Below are positions 8,434-17,184 of a DNA stretch of 21,981 nucleotides, piece after piece. Below the pieces are notes generated by a model. The model did no database searches. It was given only the letters and a program-made list of their open reading frames with translations, and had not been told where the DNA came from. Numbering within the stretch: the stretch's first letter is position 1; every line of letters starts with the position of its first letter. Position numbers and translations under genes: made by a program. The stretch is from Chara braunii (Eukaryota > Streptophyta > Charophyceae > Charales > Characeae), in NCBI GenBank assembly GCA_003427395.1, contig BFEA01000474.1:657929-679909 (forward strand), in the 5' to 3' direction.

Positions 8434-9916
8434 ATGGACCAGAAGTCCGGGGAAACAGACGAGGCCTATCAGGCCCGGATGCTACTTCTGATTACCGAAG
8501 CTAAGCAACGATTGGATGCAGTAGCAGCCGCAGCGAAGCAGAAGGCAGAGGACACCAAGAAGGCACGCCTGTTGGCAATTGAACAACAGCGCCAACACGA
8601 TGAGGCAGCAGCAAAGGCTGTCGATGAAGAATGAGTTCAACGTCGCGAGAAGATATTCAGCGGAGAGCAAGCTTTGCTCACAATGGCAGCGGATTGGCGG
8701 GTTGAGGCCGAGAATGGCAAGATGGAAGACAATGAAAACAAGATCGCTCTAGTCCTCTCCCATCTCACGGACCTCCAGGCAACATGCATTACACAGCAGG
8801 AGGACATCCACAACCTCAACGACGCGTTGACTCAAGTCCATAGCCGCCTCCAGCAGCTGGAGCAGCGGCCCGTCGCCGCCCCCGATGCCAGTTCTTCCAA
8901 CACCTCCGATCGCCTCGAGGCATTGGAGATTGACGTTAGCTCCGTCAAGGACGGCGTGCAGTTACAGCAAACCGCAACGCAACAGTTGGAGTAGCGGATT
9001 TGTACTGTCGCCAACCACTCGAGCTCGGAACCGCGCGAGACAGCTCCAAAGTTCGATGGGCAAGAGATCTTCTGCGACTCGACGAAGACAAACACGATTC
9101 CATGGTTCTGCAAGTTCGAGCTCACGTTGCAGCTACATTACGTCAAAGAACACAAGCACCACTCGTACTTATACTCCCGGTCGAGGGGCGCGTGCCAAGC
9201 ATGGTTCGACAATCTCTTGTCCAAGTACGGAGTGGTAGCTGTCGACTTGCATACCAAGATCAGCTGGGCATAAGCGGTTCCAAATAGACCCGTCGGAGAT
9301 CAAGACAATGGACAAGCTGATGGTCTTCGAACAAGGCACGCTGTCGAGTGTTGACTAGATTGCCGAGTACCAACGCTTGACATCCGTCCCAGACATTCAA
9401 ATGGGTTTTAAAGCCATCAAACACTACTTCATCTTGAGGTCGTGTCCGGCATTGGGCAATGCCTTGACTCACGTCGAGGACAGCCTGACGAAACCGGCAG
9501 AGCTCTTCGACAAGGTTGCACAGATTATTGTCATGAACAAGGAGGCCAAGAATCTCCAGCGTTCGTCTGCGCCAGGCCTGAGCAGAGATCAGCATCGGCC
9601 GAAAGTGGCCGTGGTCGCAACAACAACATTAAACGACCAAACTAGCGAGGGTGTGTCTACCAATGAAGGGGACAAACTCGCAGCCACCTTGGAAGGTGGC
9701 CGCCCCGGCAAAGGCCAAGGACGCGGCAAGGGGAAGACAAACACCGCATCTTGCCCCGGGTCCGACGCAGCAACTCCAGCCCCATGGTCCTATTACGGTC
9801 TCTCCGAGCAAGCATTCAAGGCACGCACGAGATTTCGCTATTGTTTGTGGTGTAACAACGATCTCCATGACACAATGGCCTGCCAGTCGAAAGACAAGGG
9901 CAAATCGGGAAACTGA
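8434..9916 (+). pseudogene. Decayed gag polyprotein of the older element
   Basis: The start is ATG at 8434 (MDQKSGETDEAYQAR), which aligns with ANESLADYKQRF near the start of the younger Gag. Residues up to about 180 are Gln/Ala/Glu-rich coiled coil. A retrotransposon capsid-like region follows (PKFDGQEIF, then ACQAWFDNLL, then KRFQIDPSEIK and SCPALGNALTHVEDSL). Near the C-terminus a CX2CX4HX4C zinc knuckle is encoded at 9842-9883. It is broken by TGA at 8632, TAG at 8992, a frameshift near 9270 with about eight codons missing relative to the younger copy, and TAG at 9356. It ends SGN-TGA on the slippery site. Confidence 0.8.
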
Positions 9917-9947
9917 GCACCGTTGGGAGTGACTCGACGACACTCTT
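9907..9947 (+). promoter_or_regulatory. -1 frameshift signal, gag/pol junction (older element)
   Basis: The slippery heptamer GGGAAAC (9907-9913) is in the correct phase (G GGA AAC) and directly followed by the gag TGA. Slipping back one base leads into the pol frame that runs to 10362. A stem GGGAGTG / CACTCTT (9925-9931 with 9941-9947, two G-U pairs, 9-nt loop) begins 11 nt downstream. A further perfect 6-bp hairpin (GGTCAC/GTGACC) lies at 9963-9981. The arrangement is conserved in the younger element. Confidence 0.7.
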
Positions 9948-10362
9948 GACGACTTTGAAACTGGTCACTTCGCGGGTGACCGCCCTTCGTTCCGAGGCAC
10001 ATGCGGAAGTCAATAGTCCTCCGCTTCTTTATTCTTTTAAGGACTATGCTGCCCTGCTCGTTCCTACGCTGGGTACTCATGCTCAAGGACAAGACGTGTA
10101 TGCGGCATCTTCTCCGTCCGACAACGACAACTTATCGTCTTTAAGTGGTTCTTCACGGGATTTGGCGCGCGAGTTCAACATAGAGGTTTTGGACCCGCTT
10201 ACGTATGAGGATTTCGCATGGCTTCCTCTCCTGACCACGGGCCGCTTGCCAGAACCGCAATGTGCAACATTATGCGCTCATCTTCACACATACTTATCCT
10301 TCTATGCACCACCAACTTCGTTGACGGATGACGAAGTTGCGGTGGGGGACATCCTTGCATAT
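9912..10362 (+). pseudogene. pol N-terminal (pre-protease) region of older element
   Basis: An open frame entered by -1 frameshift, about 150 codons with no internal stop. It holds a domain conserved with the younger Pol: LYSFKDYAALLVPTL, then LDPLTYEDFAWLP, then TGRLPEPQC and LHTYL, ending VGDILAY. In the younger copy the same text continues into the protease, but here it stops at the LTR boundary. Codons beyond 10362 in the open frame belong to the LTR. Confidence 0.75.
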
Positions 10363-10700
10363 TGTGGCATACTGCGTACCCACACGGGCCTGCAGGGCCC
10401 GTCCCGCATTCTCAGCCTAAAAGCCTAGAAAATAGGGCTTATAGGCCCTATGTCGTTTCAGCCTGAAACTGAAAACGAGGGCCTGCAGGCCCTATTCCGT
10501 TTTCAGCCTATATCAGGGCTTTTCAGCCTGAAACGGAGGGCCACTTTCGGGCCCTCATAAGATCGACCTACCCTAAACCTCAGGCACAAAACCAGGGTTT
10601 TCGGGAACAGGCTATCTTTAGCCTGTTCCCACGACAGCCACAAGCAGGAGCTGCAGCGGCAGCCCCTGACTCCCTGCGGCATTGGCAAGAGCAGCCTCCT

Positions 10701-10733
10701 GGACTGCCTCGCCCTGCAGTCAGGAGGCAGTCC
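10701..10733 (+). promoter_or_regulatory. LTR hairpin GGACTGCCT/AGGCAGTCC
   Basis: A perfect 9-bp inverted repeat (10701-10709 with 10725-10733) with a 15-nt loop. It follows ATTGGCAAGAGCAGCCTCCT directly, the same position as the TATATAGG-containing hairpin of the older LTR. In the 3' LTR (about 21585-21617) the stem has lost pairing through two substitutions. Its role is unknown; a promoter or packaging structure is possible. Confidence 0.5.
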
Positions 10734-11026
10734 GAGTAGTACATAGGGGTTCCCATGCACTTCTCGGATAGGTAGTTGGACAGTAGGCACGAGTAGTCTT
10801 CAGGATTCAGCAGCAGCACTCAGGAGGAGCGCTGCACTGCAGTAGAGCAGCGCTAGCGGTAGTCTTCAGCGTTGGGCGCTCATAGCTGCAGGAGTAGTCT
10901 TCAGCGCAGGGCGCTAATAGCTGGTAGTAGTAGCATTGGAGAGAGATGGCTGGCGGAGGCCAGCGGTACTTACCTGTGGCGCCATGGCTCCAGCTCCATC
11001 TTCAAGGTACCTGCATCAAGGCGCCA

Positions 11027-11145
11027 NNNNNNNNNNNNNNNNNNNNNNNNNNNNNNNNNNNNNNNNNNNNNNNNNNNNNNNNNNNNNNNNNNNNNNNNNN
11101 NNNNNNNNNNNNNNNNNNNNNNNNNNNNNNNNNNNNNNNNNNNNN
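11027..11145. other. Assembly gap (119 N) in the LTR
   Basis: Unresolved bases at the (GA)n tract of the 5' LTR. The 3' LTR shows what belongs here: TCTTCACAGGTTAGTACTGG (21911-21930), then ACA and the (GA)n run. The true length is unknown. Confidence 0.95.
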
Positions 11146-11205
<60 letters not shown>

Positions 11206-11219
11206 CTTCTTCTTCTTCT
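11146..11219. repeat. (GA)n then (TTC)n microsatellites in the LTR
   Basis: A pure GA run 11146-11200 followed by TTC repeats to about 11219, with a further short GA run at 11281-11296. GA tracts are a constitutive part of this LTR family, since the 3' LTR also has one. Open frames across it are meaningless poly-(RE)/(LS) reads. Confidence 0.95.
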
Positions 11220-11645
11220 AAGTCCACCATCTCTTCTTCACCCTCTCACCACCTGACTTCTCAGTATCAGGAGACAACGACAGAGAGAGAGAGAGAGTTG
11301 TGACTTGAGACTTGACGACATTGGATCCAGACTTGACATTGGGATTCAGACATTGAACGAGGATTATTTGGGACCTGTATCACAGACTTGGTGTTGACAA
11401 CATTCCCATCTTTCCCTCTTCTTCGTCTAACCCCCCTGGTCTTCGTCTGTGTATGGCGGGGACTGGCGCATTCTTCCTGTGTGAGCGCCAGGCCCCTTCA
11501 CACCCTGAACGATGACGATGTATGTTGGGGCTGCATTGCAATATTGATTGTTCGGATCATTGGTATCTAAGTCTTCTGCTTCGCCACATTGTACTTTGTA
11601 TGAGAGGTCAGTTCTTCTTCTGCACCTTTACGGTATGCAACAGTT

Positions 11646-11662
11646 TGGTATCGCAGCGGATC
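11646..11662 (+). promoter_or_regulatory. Primer-binding site, initiator-Met-tRNA-like
   Basis: TGGTATCGCAGCGGATC starts three bases after the LTR's terminal CA. Many plant LTR elements use TGGTATCAGAGC, complementary to initiator Met tRNA; this copy shares TGGTATC then diverges. Its complement would give an acceptor 3' strand CUGCGAU plus ACCA, implying a tRNA starting A1 paired to U72, which is an initiator-tRNA hallmark. It may match a lineage-specific initiator tRNA. Confidence 0.65.
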
Positions 11663-12275
11663 TCTCGGTCAGAGGACCCGCTGAATTAAGTAGCTTGCTT
11701 GATCTATTGATCAATCAGTAGTAAATCAAGTAGGACTTCGTCAAATCTCGGAATTTTTCTTCTTTCTCATATACCTGAAAATTCGTGATAATAGCATTTC
11801 GTTTATCAGAAAATTCCTGATATTTGCATTTCGTTTTTACGCAACAAACATCTGAAATTCCTGGTAATAGCATTTCGTTTTATCTGAAATTCCGATGTTA
11901 GCATTTCGTTTTTACGCAACAAATATCTGAAAGTTCTGGAAGTCCCAGTTCGTTTCTCTGATATTAAAAATCCGAAATTTCTGATATTCGCATACATAGC
12001 TGAAACATTTCTGACGTTAGTATTTCGTTTTCTAGGCATAGTAGGATAACGATAGAAATGGTCATATTCTCGGACACCGGATTTATTCTGTTCTGAAAAT
12101 CGAATCTCCATTCTATCTCGCAATTTTTTTTTGAAAACTAAAATCTTGCGAAGCCTATCAGCATGGCATTTTAGGCATAGTAAGAGATTGTCATATTCAC
12201 AGGAACGGGGTTTAGTCCTTTTCTGAAAATCGCATCTCTACTCTATTTCGCCAAAAAAAAAAATCAAGATTGCAT
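11663..12275 (+). repeat. Leader with AT-rich degenerate tandem repeats
   Basis: Between about 11760 and 12030, units built on GCATTTCGTTTTTACGCAAC and TCTGAAATTCC recur about five times (ATTTCGTTT about every 30-50 bp, the last further off). From about 12037, two diverged copies of roughly 130 bp begin GGCATAGTA and contain TTCTGAAAATCG and an ATCTC-rich end. The minus-strand frame 11806-12123 (RNxxxR repeats) is a by-product of this periodicity. The leader resumes at 15061. Confidence 0.7.
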
Positions 12276-12313
12276 CTGTCTCTTATACACATCTAGATGT
12301 GTATAAGAGACAG
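12276..12313. other. Nextera mate-pair junction adapter (artefact)
   Basis: A perfect 38-bp palindrome: the 19-bp Tn5 mosaic end CTGTCTCTTATACACATCT followed immediately by its reverse complement. This is the known circularisation junction of Nextera mate-pair libraries and not a natural sequence. It marks where an untrimmed read was built into the assembly. Confidence 0.97.
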
Positions 12314-15059
12314 ATGCTACACAGTTCCGAATACAGGTTATTTCTTTTAAGAAGTTTTCTTATTCGCAGTTCTATAGATTTCACTACCTGATAATCATTG
12401 GCAGTCTGAAAGTCGAAACTTTTTTTTTTTCTCATTGATAATTTCGCACTTCAAGGGAGGTTAGGAGACCTACTGAACTTGCAAAACTCGGGATTTTTAC
12501 TTTCTCAAAACTTTTTTTGACAAAGTTCAAACTTTTCTTTTTTGATTAGTGGCTCCTTATCTGGGCGACTTATCCCGCCCACCTCTCCCCACCTATGTTG
12601 TTGCCCCCTCTGGTCTTACCTTCTCTATCTGTCTCTGGGTACCCCCTGCGGTGGCATTGGTGAGTTGCCACGTCAGCAGGCCATGTCAGCAGACCACGTC
12701 AGCAGGCCACGTCAGCAGACCATGTCAGCAGGCCACATCAGCAGGCCACGTCAGCAGGCCACGTTAGTAGGACACGTCAGCAGGCCACGTCAACTGACAA
12801 CAGTGCCACGTCAGCAGCAAGGAGGACCACGTTAGCAGGCCCCTGCCCTGGTCTATGCTTTTGCGCTCTCAAACAGCGGTCATGGACCAGAAGTCCGGGG
12901 AAACAGACGAGGCCTATCAGGCCCGGATGCTACTTCTGATTACCGAAGCTAAGCAACGATTGGATGCAGTAGCAGCCGCAGCGAAGCAGAAGGCAGAGGA
13001 CACCAAGAAGGCACGCCTGTTGGCAATTGAACAACAGCGCCAACACGATGAGGCAGCAGCAAAGGCTGTCGATGAAGAATGAGTTCAACGTCGCGAGAAG
13101 ATATTCAGCGGAGAGCAAGCTTTGCTCACAATGGCAGCGGATTGGCGGGTTGAGGCCGAGAATGGCAAGATGGAAGACAATGAAAACAAGATCGCTCTAG
13201 TCCTCTCCCATCTCACGGACCTCCAGGCAACATGCATTACACAGCAGGAGGACATCCACAACCTCAACGACGCGTTGACTCAAGTCCATAGCCGCCTCCA
13301 GCAGCTGGAGCAGCGGCCCGTCGCCGCCCCCGATGCCAGTTCTTCCAACACCTCCGATCGCCTCGAGGCATTGGAGATTGACGTTAGCTCCGTCAAGGAC
13401 GGCGTGCAGTTACAGCAAACCGCAACGCAACAGTTGGAGTAGCGGATTTGTACTGTCGCCAACCACTCGAGCTCGGAACCGCGCGAGACAGCTCCAAAGT
13501 TCGATGGGCAAGAGATCTTCTGCGACTCGACGAAGACAAACACGATTCCATGGTTCTGCAAGTTCGAGCTCACGTTGCAGCTACATTACGTCAAAGAACA
13601 CAAGCACCACTCGTACTTATACTCCCGGTCGAGGGGCGCGTGCCAAGCATGGTTCGACAATCTCTTGTCCAAGTACGGAGTGGTAGCTGTCGACTTGCAT
13701 ACCAAGATCAGCTGGGCATAAGCGGTTCCAAATAGACCCGTCGGAGATCAAGACAATGGACAAGCTGATGGTCTTCGAACAAGGCACGCTGTCGAGTGTT
13801 GACTAGATTGCCGAGTACCAACGCTTGACATCCGTCCCAGACATTCAAATGGGTTTTAAAGCCATCAAACACTACTTCATCTTGAGGTCGTGTCCGGCAT
13901 TGGGCAATGCCTTGACTCACGTCGAGGACAGCCTGACGAAACCGGCAGAGCTCTTCGACAAGGTTGCACAGATTATTGTCATGAACAAGGAGGCCAAGAA
14001 TCTCCAGCGTTCGTCTGCGCCAGGCCTGAGCAGAGATCAGCATCGGCCGAAAGTGGCCGTGGTCGCAACAACAACATTAAACGACCAAACTAGCGAGGGT
14101 GTGTCTACCAATGAAGGGGACAAACTCGCAGCCACCTTGGAAGGTGGCCGCCCCGGCAAAGGCCAAGGACGCGGCAAGGGGAAGACAAACACCGCATCTT
14201 GCCCCGGGTCCGACGCAGCAACTCCAGCCCCATGGTCCTATTACGGTCTCTCCGAGCAAGCATTCAAGGCACGCACGAGATTTCGCTATTGTTTGTGGTG
14301 TAACAACGATCTCCATGACACAATGGCCTGCCAGTCGAAAGACAAGGGCAAATCGGGAAACTGAGCACCGTTGGGAGTGACTCGACGACACTCTTGACGA
14401 CTTTGAAACTGGTCACTTCGCGGGTGACCGCCCTTCGTTCCGAGGCACATGCGGAAGTCAATAGTCCTCCGCTTCTTTATTCTTTTAAGGACTATGCTGC
14501 CCTGCTCGTTCCTACGCTGGGTACTCATGCTCAAGGACAAGACGTGTATGCGGCATCTTCTCCGTCCGACAACGACAACTTATCGTCTTTAAGTGGTTCT
14601 TCACGGGATTTGGCGCGCGAGTTCAACATAGAGGTTTTGGACCCGCTTACGTATGAGGATTTCGCATGGCTTCCTCTCCTGACCACGGGCCGCTTGCCAG
14701 AACCGCAATGTGCAACATTATGCGCTCATCTTCACACATACTTATCCTTCTATGCACCACCAACTTCGTTGACGGATGACGAAGTTGCGGTGGGGGACAT
14801 CCTTGCATATTGTGGCATACTGCGTACCCACACGGGCCTGCAGGGCCCGTCCCGCATTCTCAGCCTAAAAGCCTAGAAAATAGGGCTTATAGGCCCTATG
14901 TCGTTTCAGCCTGAAACTGAAAACGAGGGCCTGCAGGCCCTATTCCGTTTTCAGCCTATATCAGGGCTTTTCAGCCTGAAACGGAGGGCCACTTTCGGGC
15001 CCTCATAAGATCGACCTACCCTAAACCTCAGGCACAAAACCAGGGTTTTCGGGAACAGG
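12314..15059 (+). other. Spurious copy of 7866-10611 (assembly artefact)
   Basis: 2,746 bp matching 7866-10611 at a constant offset of 4,448, with no difference noticed. It starts at the base after the adapter and ends at the base before a lone N. It even includes the old-element/young-LTR junction and the first 249 bp of the younger LTR (14811-15059), which could not arise by element-level duplication. The flanks of the whole insert overlap (AAAAATCAAGA[T/C]TGCAT on both sides). The gag copy (12882-14364), array (12665-12840), frameshift site (14355-14395) and pol start (14360-14810) within it should not be counted as genes. Confidence 0.9.
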
Positions 15060-15060
15060 N
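15060..15060. other. Single-N assembly gap
   Basis: A lone N closing the spurious insert. The next bases AAAAATCAAGACTGCAT repeat those at 12261-12275 just before the adapter, as expected if the two sides are really contiguous. Confidence 0.9.
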
Positions 15061-15318
15061 AAAAATCAAGACTGCATTTTGTAAAAGCCGAAACTTTGCG
15101 GAACCTAGCCTAGATCTCGCTCATAGTACTCATCTGACATGTCTCACTCATAACAGATCGACAAATATACAAAAAAAAAAAAAAAAAAGGAAGTAATGCT
15201 CTTTTTATTTTTTATTTTTTATCTGTTGATAAGGGCCGGGAGGAAAGTATTGTTGGGTTGGTTTCCTACCTGCGTTTTTCCCTCCCACCCACCCCTTTGC
15301 CTGCATTCCCGGTTTGGT
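15061..15318 (+). other. Continuation of the younger element's leader
   Basis: Untranslated DNA with an A-run at about 15171-15188, a T-rich block, and a C-rich end just before the array. No credible start codon or motif was recognised. Confidence 0.6.
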
Positions 15319-15534
15319 ACAGTGCCACGTCAGCCACAGTGCCACGTCAGCAGTGCCACGTCAGCAGTGCCACATCAGCAGTGCCACGTCAGCCACAGTG
15401 CCACGTCAGCAGTGCCACGTCAGCAACAGTGCCACGTCAGCAGTGTCACGTCAGCCACAGTGCCACGTCAGCAGTGCCACGTCAGCCACAGTGCCACGTC
15501 AGCAGTGCCACAACAGTGACAGTGCCACGTCAGC
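15319..15534 (+). repeat. Tandem array of a 14/17-bp GTGCCACGTCAGC unit
   Basis: Fourteen units of AGTGCCACGTCAGC, some with a 3-bp CAC or AAC insertion, so 14- and 17-bp spacings alternate. Eleven keep the TGCCACGTCAGC core exactly. The array ends 3 bp before the gag ATG. Because 14 and 17 are not multiples of three, each strand frame reads HVSSATSAVPRQQ-like peptides, which is repeat translation and not a protein. Confidence 0.95.
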
Positions 15535-15537
15535 AAC

Positions 15538-17184
15538 ATGTCGGGCCCAGCTCTGGGCATGCCAGGCCAACTGGCCAACGAGTCTCTTGCCGACTACAAA
15601 CAACGGTTTCAGACTCAGCTCGCCCTGATCAAGGCTGAGGAACAGCGCCAGCTGGCAGCCGAGGCTGCTCGCCTACAGGCTGAAGCAGCGGCAACAGCTG
15701 AGAAGCAACGGCTACAGGCCGAAGCAGACGCAGATACCCAGGCACGCCGCAAGGAGGCCCAGGATCTGCTGCAGCGGCATGAAGCCACCAGCATCGAAAG
15801 ACTCAAGTTCTGGCATTTTGAACCATCTGACGAGCACGATGCCGCTACACCGGAAGAGTAGCACAAGGAGTTCCTCTCCAAACTCGTGACACGGTTGTTA
15901 TACGCTTGCAACTACCAACAGTCCGAGTTAGAGAGACAGAACCAGGAACTGCAGCAACAGTACCACGATCTGAAGAAACAGCACCAGGAGTTGGCAAACC
16001 TCCGCCGGACAATGCAGAGCCACGAGGATGCTACACGGGCACTCAATTCCCGTGTACTGGACCTGGAGCAAGCTGCACCAGGACCACATGCTGGTGTGTC
16101 CAGCAGTGCACCCTCTAACCGCCAACTGGAGGAACGCGTCGACCACGTCGTCGCAATGCTCGACGACATCAGCACCTTCGCTGCGCCAACCACCATCAGC
16201 AATCAGCTGGATACTTTGAAGACCGAGGTCCAACAACTGCAGTTGCCTAACAAGGATGGCAACAACACACATCATTACAAGATGCCAACTTTTCAAATTG
16301 AGAAGTTCGATGACTACACACATCAGGACCCGGTCCTCTGGTGGGAAGGCTTTACAACGCAACTTCGGATTTTGTTCGTCGCCAAGGACGCGTACATCGA
16401 AGCCCTGTTTCTTAACTCAAAGGGTGGATGCCAGATCTGGTTAACCCACCTAGCATCCACCCACGGCGTCGACGTCGCAGATCTGAAAGACAAGATCTCA
16501 TGGGAAGAGTTAACACGGTTGTGGAAGAAGCGGTTCATCGTGGACGACGCGCCTGCACTCGCCATCAACCGTCTCTTCGCCATGACACATGGCAACACAG
16601 CAACACATGACTGGCTCACGGAATGGCAGAAGATCGTGGCAACGCCCGATCTTGACTTACCATTTTCGCATCTGCGTCGTGAGTTCTACAACAGGTCATG
16701 CGCTGCATTGAGCCTTACACTTGGTGATCGCGAGCAATATGCAACCTTCGCTGAGATCATTGACAAAGCGAGGGAGATCATCAAGACTAACAGGGTGTCT
16801 GCACACGAGAAGTCAACGTGGCAGCCAACCTATGTGGAGAAGGTGAAAACTGGTCCGCGACCGCAGCATGTCGCTGCAGTCCCTTCGGACAACATTGTGG
16901 AAGACCCGGCAGCCACCCAAGCGTCACGTGAGGGAGATCAGGTGGCTGCTGTCCAGCCGCGAAGCAACAACAAGTCTCGAGGAAACGGGAAGGCGAAAAC
17001 CGCATCGCCGTCCGGAAACGGACAGCCAGCACCATGGGTCAAGTTTCCTTTGACCAAGGCCGAGTAGAAGTACCGCGACCGCTACGGCTGTTGCTATTGG
17101 TGCAATAGCACCAAGCACAAGACCTCCCTTTGCCAGGATTAGGCCAAGGAGGATGTTCGTCCTCGTATCAACTCGGGAAACTGA
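15538..17184 (+). pseudogene. gag polyprotein of the younger element (3 in-frame TAG)
   Basis: One continuous frame from ATG 15538 to TGA 17182-17184, interrupted by TAG at 15859, 17065 and 17140. Codons 30-107 and about 120-155 are Gln/Glu/Ala-rich coiled coil (QAEAAATAEKQRLQAEA-like, then LERQNQELQQQYHDLKKQ). The capsid-like region, about 16280-16790, has MPTFQIEKFDDY, VLWWEGFTTQL, QIWLTHL, a W-E-E-L-T-R-L-W-K-K-R-F motif and GDREQYATFAEIIDKA. A CX2CX4HX4C knuckle (C-YW-C-NSTK-H-KTSL-C) lies at 17092-17133, after the second TAG. At about 548 codons it is long for a plant Gag because of the N-terminal coiled coil. It ends SGN on the slippery heptamer. Confidence 0.85.

Larger units (their letters stand above)
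7364..10362 (+). mobile_element. Older Ty3/gypsy-type element, truncated by nested insertion
   Basis: A relative of the element that follows. In order it has a diverged partial LTR, a leader, a CCACGTCAGC array, gag with a CCHC knuckle, a -1 frameshift signal, and the first ~150 codons of pol. The coding alignment with the younger copy stops precisely at the TGTGGCATAC start of the younger 5' LTR (10363), so the younger element inserted here. No primer-binding site was found between the partial LTR and the leader, so LTR and leader have probably been fused by a deletion. The 3' half should lie beyond the window, after the younger 3' LTR. Confidence 0.75.
10363..11642 (+). repeat. 5' LTR of the younger element
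   Basis: It begins TGTGGCATAC and ends TATGCAACA, imperfect terminal inverted repeats with TG...CA ends. The first ~250 bp are modules of GGGCC(n)GGCCC inverted repeats and the palindrome TTTCAGCCTGAAA. A hairpin and an AGTAGTCTTCAGCG-type repeat region follow, then an assembly gap inside a (GA)n tract, a (TTC)n tract, and a C/T-rich U5-like end. The matching 3' LTR start is at 21231. No clear TATA box was seen in this copy. Confidence 0.9.

Noticed and set aside
10872-11303. Frames with poly-(RE), poly-(LS) and X residues
   Set aside because: They are only the (GA)n microsatellite and the N gap.
11806-12123. Minus-strand frame with RNxRCLLRKNEM repeats
   Set aside because: Periodicity follows the DNA-level leader repeat; there is no protein family resemblance.
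12314-15059. A genuine second copy of the older element or a segmental duplication
   Set aside because: It starts exactly at a sequencing adapter, ends at an N, shows no difference from the first copy that I could see, and carries the nested junction itself.
15196-15638. Overlapping plus-strand frames with HVSSATSAVPRQQ repeats
   Set aside because: They are translations of the non-coding 14/17-bp array in all three frames. The real gag start is 15538.
15859-17142. TAG read as sense (recoded genetic code or readthrough)
   Set aside because: The same copies also carry TGA and TAA stops, frameshifts and a dead RT, so ordinary decay explains them better.
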